Part shown: positions 35,701 to 46,689 of the stretch, one piece after another
Layout of the letters: every line of letters begins with the position of its first letter
How positions within the stretch are numbered: position 1 is the first letter of the stretch
DNA from: Timema cristinae
Lineage: Eukaryota; Arthropoda; Insecta; Phasmatodea; Timematidae
Assembly: GCA_039000515.1 (NCBI GenBank)
Contig: JBCFYV010000933.1
Location: 62,001-126,000, forward strand
Direction of reading: 5' to 3'
Length of the DNA stretch: 64,000 nucleotides
Made by a program: the position numbers and the translations under genes
The notes under the pieces: generated by a model
What the model was told of the DNA's origin: nothing
The model's input: only the letters and a program-made list of their open reading frames with translations
Database searches by the model: none

Positions 35701-36094
35701 ATAAATAGTATTCTCTGAGATTTCGAACCCCGGTATTTTATTGAGCTGCCTTTTTCAAGGTAAACCACTACTGTCTTTTTTAAGACAAACCTGCCTTTTT
35801 TAAGGCAACCAGAGCAAATTGTCTTAGAGTTAAACACTCTATTTCCCCGATCACACACACCAGACTAACTCGGAAGGGACGCTTCGGTGGTAATTTCTGT
35901 GGTGGATACCTAACGGTGCCAACGAAGCCAAAGTAGGCCGTAAAGCGAGACCGGCTGCGAAACAAAACCCCGCAGTCGGAGTACGTATTCCGGGACACCA
36001 GACAACATCACAGATCCTCCCACACTGCACAGAGGGGGTATCTTAAACCCTTCCAAAATGGCCACTAGCCTGCCCCTTTTTAGGGCTGAGCGAA

Positions 36095-37300
36095 ATGGCC
36101 ACCACAAATACTTCAGAAACAAGACCAGTATTTATCATGCCACGACTAACAGAATGCCAACTTCTCCAACTCCGAAACAAACATAGACCTTTCAAAACTT
36201 TGGAAACCGACCAGGGAACGGAAACGGCTCCTCCCCACTTTTTGGACAAACTGGGGGAGGAAGGGGAAAATTTCCCGGAAACACTGAAAATACACAAACA
36301 AAAAAACAACACGAGGGTCGACAAAAAAACCCAAACCCCCTCAACACAGAAACAAAAACAAAAACGAAGCACCGTAACACAAACAACCCAACAAAAAGGA
36401 GAGACTTCCACCAATCTTTCACATTTAGGGATCCAAAAATAACAAAAAGATCAGGGAAAATTTCCAAGACACAGGGGCCGCCCCCAAAAGTAAGCAAATT
36501 TAAGACGGATTTAAAGGGATAAAAACCACCTAAAAACCCCCACGACTTAAAATGATCCAGACATTCGTGGAAATAAAACCAAAGGATTTTCCTACACCTA
36601 CCCCCTACCTCGGCCCAACCGATGAAAGTCTTTTGTAAAGGGGGCCTGCCAAAATTTTTGAAGCGGAAGACACAAGGAAGAACTATAGCCCCTCGACTAT
36701 GCGGTAAACCGACGCACGCCATTCCCTCCGGGAAACCCAACCCCCAACACCCGCAGACGTGACTTATCCCCCCCAAACCTTATTGGCCCCTCTTACAAAG
36801 ACAGAACACCCCGATTTATTTTTCGGGTTGGGCACATAAATCAGACTAGAGTTAGGAAAACACTAAAATTTTCCCCCCACAACACAATTGTGCAATTTTC
36901 ACAAGGGGCAAAAGGCGGGGAATTATTTAAGGGAACAACTGTTCAAACCACCCCAAATTTTGGGGGTAAAGTGTCTAAAGGCCCTCCCCCAACTGCCCCA
37001 AAAGGGGAAAACACCCCCCCGGGAAAAGGGTTTGCAAAAATTTGAAAGGGCCCCCCCAAAACCCCGGCTCCAAAAGCAAACCCCCGGGAAAATTAGTGCA
37101 ACTTTTGGAGGCCAGACAAAACCACCCCTTAATCACAAGACAAAACGCGACCAACATGACACGCCCCCCCCCAACTGGGGGTAGCCTACCCCTCCACCCC
37201 GGGCACCCACTTTACCCCCCCAAACGAAAACCCCCCCGGCCCTTTTCAGCAAAACCCGACCGAAAGGGGCCGAAACCCATCTAACGCACGTCCAGACGTC
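36095..37300 (+). pseudogene. Jockey-type LINE ORF1
   Basis: The start ATGGCCACCACAAATACTTC follows the conserved 5' leader. The first about 115 codons are open (RPVFIMPRLTECQLLQLRNK, then a Lys/Thr/Gln-rich stretch), after which frames alternate. The end is Pro-rich (near 37000-37290), like the tail of the other copy. ORF1 proteins of this clade bind element RNA and usually carry three CCHC knuckles; none could be read here. The start was chosen as the first ATG after the shared leader. Confidence 0.55.
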
Positions 37301-37699
37301 ACGAGGGGCCCGGGAAAAAAAGACCGCCCCAAACCCAAGAAACAAAAAACCCCCTCTCTCAGCCCTAAAAGGATAATGAACCCCCCAAAGGCCCTTAACA
37401 TCTTTAAAATAATAATTCATTTCGGGCCGTATCTAACTAGGCTTAGAAAGCGACAGAAAAAACCGAAAAAAAAAAAGATTTTTAACTAAAGGAGTGACCA
37501 AATATTTTCGACCACTAAAAACTAAAAACAAACGAGACGTGACGGCATACTTGGGGTTTTTTCATATGGAACGCGAACGAAACTCACGCAAGCAAAGGGG
37601 GAGAAGTTCTTTTTAAAAATTTTTAAACCCCAATTGGGATTTTGCCCTAATAAACAAGCCCCTTTTTAACCCAGAAAAAAACATATACTTTTACGGATA

Positions 37700-38320
37700 C
37701 AAAAGAATATTTCAGTGGGCCCCCAAACAGGGGGGGGGGCCCACGGTTTAATTCATGGGGGATAATTTCCCTCACCCCCCCACTTATTTTCAAAATCTCC
37801 AGAATATTAAAGTTTCGGGAAATTTTAATGAAAATACAAGGGGCGGGAGTGTCCGGTTAAAGGGCCAAAAATACAAGCCCCCGACTAAGACGTACTACCA
37901 AAAAGCCCAAAGACCAATTTCCACCGACGCAAACCAAAACTGTTTTTTGGGGGGAGATCCCAATTAAAAAAACATCATTGGAACAACGGGGTAACCACCG
38001 GAAACGGGGGGAGAAATTAGCGACCACGCCAACACACAGGGACTACGTGGGTTGTTGCCCCAGACAAACCCAACTTATTCCCCCATCGAATTTATCAAAA
38101 TAGACCGGTATAATAACGTGGCACTCAAAACTTTGGGTGTAGCCACTGGGGATAGGGACAGTTTTTAAAAGAATTTGGTTCGGACCAAAACCCCAATTGT
38201 TTTGGGGGAAAAATTATCGCCCAAAAAACTTTGAAAAAAGGGGGGACTAAAACGAATGTTACAACCGGGGAAATGGGACGGGTTCAGGCAGACACAAAAA
38301 AGTTTACATTACCCAAAACA
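37700..38320 (+). pseudogene. Jockey-type LINE endonuclease
   Basis: NCFLGGDPN (37940-37967) is the FLGGDFN metal-binding block. TGNHRK/PPETGG near 37990-38010 and TQGLRGLLPQTNPTYSPI (38034-38090) match the N..G..L......L..+.P..PTY.P region. The following DRYNNVAL reading (about 38105-38130) is where the DVLD block falls. The terminal SDH was not found. It nicks target DNA to start integration. Confidence 0.6.
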
Positions 38321-38899
38321 ACGGGAAATAGAGACGAAAGAGCACCCTGACGCAGTAGTAAAAACTGTTAACGACCACGGTGCAGGAACCCACAGGGAAA
38401 AAACCCCCAAAAAAAACCCCAATACAACATGACCCCGGCAACAAGACCCTTTATCTAATTTTCTTATACCCCAAGAAACGGGGGGCGAAAAAGGGACGGG
38501 CGGGACTTACAAACCCCCACAGCACGGGAGGGCCCAAAAACCCCGGGACTCGGGCCCCAAAAAACGGAGGCGAAAAGGGGACGGGCAGATTACAAAACCC
38601 CACAGACGGGACGGGTTTACAACCAAACCGCTCTGAGTCGGTTGTGGGCCGCCCGGGTTGCTGGGGGGTTTCTGTAAGTCGTCCCTTCCGCCCCCCTTTT
38701 TCGGGGCTATAAGAAAGTCCAGACGGGGTCTTGTGCCGGGGGTCGGTTGAAAGGGGTTTTTTTTTAGGGGTTTTTTTACCCTGTGGGCTTCCTGCCCCGG
38801 GGCCCCGTTATAAATTGTACTACTGCGTCACCTGCTTTTTTTCGTCTCTATTTCCTGAAATGTCGGGTAATGTATCTTTTAAGTGTCCCCTGCCCCCGT

Positions 38900-40330
38900 C
38901 CCAGTCACGGGTTTGTAACTATTCTTTTTAAATCCAGGTGGGGGATGAAGAGCCCAGGGACTTAAGGGGGAAAAGAAGGGGACCCGTACGTCAAGAGGCC
39001 CATTTGGAAAGACAAGTTGTGGAAAGAAACAAGCCCTTTTGGGAGCAAATAAAAAATCAGTACCAGCTATCCACGGGGAACGGGGGCAGGGTTTTACAAA
39101 ACAAGAGATGACGGAAGCTTTGCCAAATCACTAAAAAAACCTTTTAAAAACCTAAGACAAACCCCCCAAAAAAAACCCAACGATTTCCCGGGGACGGGGT
39201 TTACACTCGGGAAGAACTCACAAAACATATAAAAAGACTCCCCCAGAAAAAAAAGCTCCAGGACACGACCCCCTGACTAAAAAAAATATTAAAACAAATG
39301 CAGGAAAGAGCGTACAAACCCGGGTTGCCCCTACTAAACTCATACGGGACGCTCTGCTATTTTCCGGATGTCTGGAAACTGGGTAGAGTTTTAACAATCC
39401 CCAAACCCGGGAAAAAATTTCCCCCGTTCCCCCCGAAAAAAGATCGATTAGTTTACTCACCTCTTTTGCAAAGTCAAAAAAAAAATTGGTACTCAACAGT
39501 TAAAAACAGTTAAAAAATTTGGTTTTGGCGTCCCTCCCAAACCCTTTATTTGGATTTGGGGAACCCTCTATTCCACAGCCCACCCCACAGGAAGCATATA
39601 GAAGACGTAAAAGACGCCTTTTAAAAATAAAAAAAAAACGTAATACTACTTTAACGTCAGAAAGCATTTTGACAAAGTAGGGGACCCTTTGGCTCATTTA
39701 GAAATTAAAAATTCATTTTTGCTAAACCCCAAATGGGTTTTTTTTTTTACAGCCACTTCCTCAACGCGCAAAGTTCCCGGTGGTTATGAACGGGAAGAGG
39801 TCACAGACTCCAACCAAAAACAGGGGTACCACAGGGATCAACACTAAACAGACCCAGACAAAAGGGATTCCGATGTTCCAGAAGGGAGCACAGAACAAAA
39901 TTTTTCCCAAAACCCCCCCGACCATTGGGCAACCCCTGTGGTTCGCAAAAAATTAAAAAAGGTTGTCAAAAACTAGCACCACACTTTTACAAAATAAAAT
40001 TTAGCAACATTCCCCTCACGATCATTTTTCTTTTAGACAAATTTGGGCCCATGACACCATGCTCCTTAAAGTAGCCAATAAAAAAAAATAAACTATGGTT
40101 CACTTGCCCAAAGCAAAAAATAAATCCTCCCCCTCCAGGGAAGGGTTTTTCCAATGGGTAATCAAAAATAAAATCCGACTAAATCACAAAACCCTTAAAC
40201 TTAGCCAAAAAGGAGGAAAACACCCCCCCCGTCACACCCTTTTTGACACAGTATACCACTCCAAAAACGAAGTTTAAAAACCTTTGGGGTACAAAAACAA
40301 GAAGCTACCCGGGGAGCATGTAGATAAAAA
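38900..40330 (+). pseudogene. Jockey-type LINE reverse transcriptase
   Basis: VPAIHGERGQGFTKQEM (about 39062-39112), YTREELTKHIKRLPQKK after one frameshift and KAPGHDPL (39250-39275), then FPDVWKLGRVLTIPKPGKK (39361-39417), match Jockey RT in order. KAFDKVGDPL (39663-39693) is motif A with the catalytic Asp. A GVPQGS-like reading lies at about 39820-39845. The YADD box is not clear. The residues around KAPGHD served to show that the split LINE at 16.17/33.28 kb reads through. Confidence 0.65.
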
Positions 40331-40579
40331 CCCAAAATTTAAGGGCCCGAGGTGATTTTATACAAAGGGACTCACTTTTTTAAAGGGACCAGCTCACCTT
40401 TTTCACAAAATATAATAAAAACAAATTATCCAACCCCTCTCCTCATAATGTGTAGTTTTGGGGTTATCCCCCAAAACATGCACCAAAAAAACTTCAAAAA
40501 CAAACAACAAAACCTTCGTGACCCAAATTTGGGATTTCTTTTCAGCTTTTATCAAAAATAAGTCCAAGGGTTCTCTGAT

Positions 40580-41850
40580 TTTAACCCCCACCAAGTTGCC
40601 CCTCCAGCCCCAAGGTGGGAAAAGATTGGGGAAAAACCCCCCGGGTTTCGTTTTTTACCCGCAACCAAGGGGTGGGAGGGCCCCCTGCATGGGTGTTCAC
40701 CCCGTGGGGGAGATGGAGTTTACCGCGACAGCAGCCGGGCCACGTCCCGGGGGCCCCTTTTCCCGCCCCCCCGCCGCCGTGCCACCCCCACGTTGCCCAG
40801 CAAGGGGCCACGGGGAGGGGGTCCATTTCCCCATTTTCATCGCCCCCGTGACTAACTAACCTTTTTTAAAATATTTTCGTAAAAATTAAAAATCTCTGCC
40901 TCTTACAGGGGGTCTTTACAGGGCAAACCCCTTTTCCTCAATTCATCCTATTGTACGGAAATTCCCCCATTTACTCGCCCCCTCCCCCGCTTCCTCGGGT
41001 CCATCTCTCTTTTCCCCGTTTCCCCCCTTCCGCCTCCTTTATTTTTTTCCCGATTCCCCGTGGGGCCCTGCTCCCCCAAAAATTTTCCCGAAAAATTTTA
41101 GGGCTCTGCGTCATGGCCTCAGGCCTCCCCTCCCCCATCCTCTCTGCACCACTTCTCTGTACAAAAATTCCCTTTTTATTTTCTCGTATCGCTCCCCAAC
41201 TCAATATCACAAGGGCCCTTTCGTCCCCCCCACATCGCACAGGGCCCCACATCGGGTTTCACCAATCCCCAAAGATGGGGGTTTGGCCGCGAAGTCCCCC
41301 TGTCCGCTTTTAGGAAAAAGGGGGTTTAAATAATAAAAATTGCCTATGTTTCTTGGGGGGGTGCACCTCTCCCCTCTTCCTCCCCTTCCTTTGGGGTTTC
41401 CACCTTCCTTTTCCGATTTTCCGTTTCTTAGCCCTTTCCCGCCGGGGTACCCCCCATGATGGTCCTTTCCGGCCTTGCCCCCCTGACCATCTGAGCACCA
41501 CTCGGGGTCGGGATCTACTTCCTTCACCTTTTGCCTTCTTTCCATTTCTAGCCTACACAGCCCCACCCGGGGGCCCCCCCTTTTGCCTGGGTCCGTTTCA
41601 GGCTCATCCTTATTCTGGGCCTTCCTCCACCTTCCTTCCCCACCCCTTTGGGGGCCCCCTTTTTGGGGCCCCCCCCTCCTTGGGCTTTTTGTTTCCCCTT
41701 TTCTCTTGGCAACCTCCCCCTCAGTTTTCCCCGGGGGTTCGACCCTGTTCTTTCCTTCACCTACAACCCCTAGATTCGCCTTGCGGTCCCATATCGGGGG
41801 GGCCCTCCGGGAAAAAGGGAAAAATTCCCAAAAAATTCAGGTAACAAACA
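40580..41850 (-). mobile_element. GC-rich inserted fragment, possibly R1-like LINE 5' region
   Basis: It is a sharply bounded GC-rich block within the AT-rich 3' part of the Jockey-type LINE. On the minus strand it is purine-rich, with Lys/Glu/Gly-rich readings (for example RLEMERRQKVKEVDPDPEW at about 41490-41560) resembling the composition of the 5' region of the plus-strand R1-like copy. No domain is recognised, so the link is tentative. It could equally be an unrelated GC-rich repeat. Confidence 0.3.
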
Positions 41851-42179
41851 AAAATAAAAACACCCCGGGGCAAAAAATTTTTCCCAAAATATGACACAAA
41901 AAAAATGCCAAAACCCCAAATACAAGAAAAATACCAGGACAAACAAAAAATTTTTCGAAAATACCAGACGCACGAAAACAACTTTTGAGGATAGGTGTAC
42001 CCCGAAGAACACACATAATAAAGACCCCAAATGGGGGTTTGGTTGAGCAATAAAAAATAATTTTTTAAAGCTAAAATAACCGAAAAAAAAATAAAAAATA
42101 AAATATTATATTAAAAAAATAAAACCTTAAAATTGATTTACTCAAATCTCGACATTTTAAATAAGCCAAAACAAGTCGT

Positions 42180-43402
42180 TCACCCCCCCCAGACCAAACC
42201 CAACCCAATTCCCCCCTTTTTTTGCCTTACAACCCCAGTCACCCCGGGCGCCCCTGGGATAACCGCCTAGGTTTTACTAGCCAAGGATAATAGGGCCCCT
42301 GGGGGGGCCCCGATGGGAAGGAAAGTACCACCCCTCCCCAAACCCCAAAAAAAGAAAAAACCACCCCAAAAAACAACTTTTATAACCTTTTTTCCCCCGC
42401 CGGGCTCCACTGGGGTAACCGCCTAGGTCAAACTTCTAGCCAGAGAATAAAGCTGGCCCACTGACACCCCAGATGGGGGAAAGGAAATTAACCATCCGCG
42501 TCAAACCTTCCCCAAAAGTCAATTCAACCTTTCGATCCTTCCCAGAAACGACTCACTAAATCACTCACAACTCACCTCATACCCTTAAACACACCTTCCC
42601 ACATCCCAAAAAAAAGAAAAACCTCCCAAATTCCCCCCACCCAACACAATCACCACAAATCACTCACAACTCACCACATACCTTAAGCACACCTCCCCAC
42701 ATCCCAAAAAGAAATCCCCCCCAATTCCCGCGACCCAACGAAAATCACTCACAACTCACCATCATACCTTAAACAACCTTCCCACATCCCAAGAAAAGAA
42801 AATCCCCCCAAATTCCCGCGCCCCCAACACAATCAAGGGGTGACCGGGGTCAGGGAAAAGGTGCAGACTTCTATGCTGGCGGCCGGGGTTCAATCCTCGG
42901 TCCCGGAAAAGATTTATCTGATTACCAAACCCTTCCTTCACCTCTGACAAGACATCTTGTGAATGTGGGAATGCCAGGCCTCCACCGGGGGTTCGGATTC
43001 CACGTTAAACTGTAGGTCCTTCGTTTCATCTCCCCAATCACCCTACCATTACACATTAGCGTAAGTGCGTATAACCCGAACGGGTAGTAAGACGGGGTGC
43101 TAATAATAATAATAATAATAATAATAAAACACAATCACAAATTTTCACCTCAAAGGTCTTTTTCCCTAATACACGTGTTAATTCTCTTACAGCTTATAAT
43201 TTACTTATACTTGTAAATCTCTTACAGCCTCATTTCATCTGTCTCATTTCATAGGTATATAAGTTCATTCATGAGGTTAAGAGTCATGACAATGACTCGG
43301 AAACTCAAACAATAAATCAGCCCTTTCATAGACAACCTGGCGTGCCCTAACTGTCAAGTCAGATGTTCTTTGTCGGGCAACAGCCGAACGGAGCTGCTTG
43401 AG
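42180..43402. repeat. complex repeat unit, copy 2 (with SINE inside)
   Basis: It matches 34750-35700: ggataaccgcctaggt at about 42258 and again at 42414, and the terminal part at 43240-43402. It also holds a threefold tandem of about 70-80 bp at 42590-42840 (words cccacatcccaa, gaaaatcc, cacaatcac, caactcacc). The SINE at 42838-43127 is absent from copy 1, so it inserted after the duplication. Confidence 0.7.
42838..43127 (+). mobile_element. tRNA-derived SINE with (TAA)n tail
   Basis: GGTTCAATCC at about 42889-42898 is a good Pol III B box (consensus GGTTCGANTCC), preceded within about 50 bp by a diverged A-box region near 42840-42855. The element ends in eight or so TAA units (43103-43127), a common SINE tail type. 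A partial inverted copy lies at 15313-15470. Absence from repeat copy 1 defines it as a separate insertion. The 5' limit is approximate. A B box alone would not make a tRNA gene; no cloverleaf folds here. Confidence 0.65.
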
Positions 43403-45380
43403 TGGTGACCAACACTGGCAAAACCACCGTTCGAAAGAGCTATATTAAATCATCATTATTTGTTTGAAAGAGCAGTTCATCATCACTCCATACTCTTCCA
43501 CAACTATCCCCGAAGTATAATGGGCTAAGATGGGAACACCAGGTGCACATCCAAGGGGAACTGGTGGGAGATATTCTTAGGAACAAAGACAAATGGATAT
43601 ACCTAGACAAAATTGCTAATGCCTTTAAACACAATGGGAGAAGGACAAGTATATAGAGAGGAGAGTGGAGGAGAGAAGAGAGCAGAATAGAAGAAGGATA
43701 AGAAGTGGTGGAAGGGAAGAGATAGAAGGAAGAGACGAGGGAGAGGATACTGATAGCGATTGGGATGCGTAACGGCCTGAGGTTAAGGCAAAAGAGGTAA
43801 TGGGCACAGAGTGGAAACGGAAGTCGCCAGCGCCTGGGCCAGTCAGGTGAAAACTTGGCTGATGTATCCGGCAGCCGGGACGCTATGTGACGTGCAAAAG
43901 GACTAGAGAAGTGACTACAAGTTAAGAAAAGGGAGGAAGAAGTTTATGAGTGCATTGAAATTGGTAGCTAGAAAGAGTGAGGATTAGCGGATGGTTATTA
44001 GGTTTAGTTAGTTTTTAAATCATTTAGAAATAGGGCAGCTTGTGAGGTGGTTTGCTATAAGTAGGTGGTTGCTACTACAAATAGGGCGCCTCCCCAGGTG
44101 GCGGATAGGGGAACGCTCATCGCCATCATCAAGAACACAACTCTGCAAACATCGTCCCAGGCGGTGTGAAGCTAGATGATGGCGAAGGGTACCGGGGAAA
44201 TAAAATACCCGAGGCGGACCAGTAGCGAAGAAGAGCCAGAAGGATATACTCCATTGTTAATTACCAGGGATTTTATATGTGTTTAGATAGTAAAATGGGA
44301 ACGGTTGGAAGAAGAAGGAAAGAACATAAATAAAAATTATAGTGGATAGCTGGGCCTGGATTATACTAAGAGGAGCCAGGCCGACAGTCTATAAGGATGG
44401 TAAAAAAAAAAATATCCCCGAAGTATGGGAAGTATGGGGCAGGTGCGGGTGCTGTTGCGGTGTTAGAGCTGCTGTGGATGGATGGGGTTATGGAGCACTT
44501 TGAGGATCGGCAGAAGATTCTAGCGGATACGGGTATACGGGTAATATCGACCCGGTGAGCTCCCTATGAGATCTTCGGGGAGGGTGAATATTACCTAGTT
44601 ACTACATATCCATGGGATGGAATTAGTTGCCCGCAACGAATTTTGGAATGGAGGTTTGCGTCAACTGGGGACTCGGCGGCGGCATCCTCCACCCTGATAT
44701 CACAACTGCACAATGCGGTAATAAAATCCGCAGGTGGTGGGAACATATGTATCATATGTGAGGGCATGAATAGGGAATGGGTGGAAAGCACCAATGGAGT
44801 CAGGTGTGAGGAAAAGGAGGAGGGGACGCCAGAGAGAGCTGAAGCGGGGACTTGTGGAAAAGCAGATCTGGGGTGAAACATAAACAAAATTGGAAGCTCT
44901 GGGGATTTGGATATGGCAAGAAAAAGAAAGAAAAGGGTATGGATCATAACACAAACAGCAGGGGGAGCCAGACTGCAGAAGTGAATATGGAGATGGAGGG
45001 GCAGCTGAAAGGAGAGAGGGATGTACCCTCTCAGGCGTACGGAACCCTCGAGGAGACGATGCGGTTATCCAGGCTAGACGAAGAGAGAGTGCTGCACATG
45101 GCGCTGAGGCACGTGGTGAGACTGGGTCATGAAAAGGGGACAGTATCACTTTTCCCTCTCCGAGTCGTTGGATAGAATTCAACTAAGATCTATGAAACTA
45201 CCAACGTACGTGGACAGTTTGCGGGACTAATTGATAAGGTCTTCAAGAGGAGAGAGGAAACTTTTGATATGGAGAATACTTTATAGGCAATTTGTGACGG
45301 CACACGGTCGCAAGACGTTTAACCCCAGCGTGGCATGGCCTGCGTGCTACGCGCACACATACTATCCGTAATGGGGGATA
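43403..45380 (+). pseudogene. R1-like LINE 5' region and ORF1-like segment
   Basis: The region is purine-rich, with Arg/Glu/Lys-rich readings at 43630-43770. Two open stretches at 44643-44876 and 44852-45175 may be parts of one ORF1 separated by a frameshift. ORF1 of this group usually ends in CCHC knuckles, which are not seen. It is assigned mainly because it directly precedes the endonuclease. Confidence 0.45.
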
Positions 45381-45399
45381 GCACCATTAGAATAGGACA

Positions 45400-46150
45400 A
45401 TTAATGGAATGAGGAGCGTGACCGTGTTGCATGAAGTCCGCAAGCTTGCTGAGGAGATGGGACTCGATGTTGTGTGTCTTCAGGAACCCTATACCTTGAG
45501 AGGGAAAGTTCCGCATATGCCGGTGGTCACTAGAGTTGTTGTTAGTGGAGAAGCTCCAATGAGTGCAATAGTGGTGTTTAACAAGAAAATTGCCGTAACT
45601 AAGACTGAACAGCTCTGTAACCAGTGGTAACATGCGTAGAACTGGGAACTAGCTCAGGCAGGTGTATAGTGGCAAACCTATATTTTCAATTTAGGCATCC
45701 AATTGAGCCATATCTTGATCAGTTGGAGATAATATGTAGGACATACGCAGGTGTGCCACCATAATTACCGCTGATGCTAATGCTAAGTCTCCCCATGTGG
45801 CATAGTCATAGGGTGATTGGGAGAGATATAAGGGGTCGTGCTTTGGAAGAGTTCATCTATGGTCATGGGCTTGAGGTTGCAAACCAACCGAATAACCCCC
45901 TACATATCAGGGGAGAGCTGGGGCTTCTTCCAACATTGACGTCACTTTGTGTAACGCCGAGTGCATGGACATGGTGGAAGGTTGGAAGGTTGTGGACAAA
46001 GTCACGGTAAGTGACCATAACCTGATCATCTTTGAATTTGTCGCGGGGAGGTTGGTGGATGGAAATGGGGAAGGGAAAGAAGGAGATACAACATGAGCAA
46101 AGCTAACTGGAGAATCTGAGGGCTGAACTGATACTGCCCAGTCTAGTGAC
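45400..46150 (+). pseudogene. R1-like LINE endonuclease domain
   Basis: EEMGLDVVCLQEPYTLRG (45451-45500) is the catalytic Q-E-P-Y block of the R1/LOA-type endonuclease. A reading ADANAKS then MWHSH after a frame change (about 45768-45803) corresponds to the D-x-N-A-x-S-x-x-W-H block. RGRALEEFIYGHGLEVANQP (45831-45887) matches RG..LEEF....GL...N, and LTSLCVTPS and SDHNLIIFEF-like readings (45940-46040) match the T.ID.T and SDH ends. It would nick target DNA. Three small frameshifts break it, otherwise all catalytic blocks are visible. Confidence 0.75.
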
Positions 46151-46689
46151 ATAAGGCGACAATGTCAACATGAAGGCCAAACAGCTGACGTGGGCTCTGC
46201 AGGATGCAATGAGGAAGTCGATACCTGTGGTGAAAGGTGATACCAATGTTGGTAATAAGCCATGGAATGACAGACTGCAGAGTCTTCGAGCAAGGGCAAG
46301 GAGAATGCGTAGGAGATATCAGAGGTGTCGAGACTCGGCTAGTCATGTGGTGCTGTTAAATATCTACAGGGAAGAGCAAGAGAGAGTTTGAGGATGGGTT
46401 GTATCAGGAGAAGAGGAAAAGTTGGGAGAAGTATGTACAGGAGGAGTTACAGAGGGGACCTTGGGGGTGCCGTTCAAGATAGCCTCCGAGAAATTACGCC
46501 CCCCAGCCATGATAACCACGCTATCTAAGGATGATGGAAGTACCACGACCAGCTGGGAAGAGTCTGCGGTTCTTTTAATGGATACATTGTTGCCAGATGA
46601 CGACGTGACAGAAGATACTGAAGAGCACCAAATGTTTGAGGGAGAGGATGGAGAATGACGAGTATGTAAATGAGGAAGAGGTAGAACCT

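Larger units (their letters stand above)
35700..42130 (+). mobile_element. second Jockey-type LINE copy
   Basis: Its 5' leader (35735-36090) matches that at 11.31-11.66 kb. ORF1 (36.09-37.3 kb), endonuclease (37.7-38.3 kb) and RT (38.9-40.3 kb) follow in order. The tail appears to be at about 42045-42130, A-rich like the end of the other copy, with a GC-rich foreign segment in between at 40.58-41.85 kb. Frames are heavily broken. Confidence 0.7.

Noticed and set aside
42880..42910. tRNA gene suggested by GGTTCAATCC
   Set aside because: No acceptor stem or cloverleaf; the TAA tail and a second copy mark it as a SINE.
34750..43402. The two complex repeat units as LTRs of one retrotransposon
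   Set aside because: The sequence between them is a non-LTR LINE with its own leader and A-rich tail, and no primer site or polypurine tract adjoins the units.
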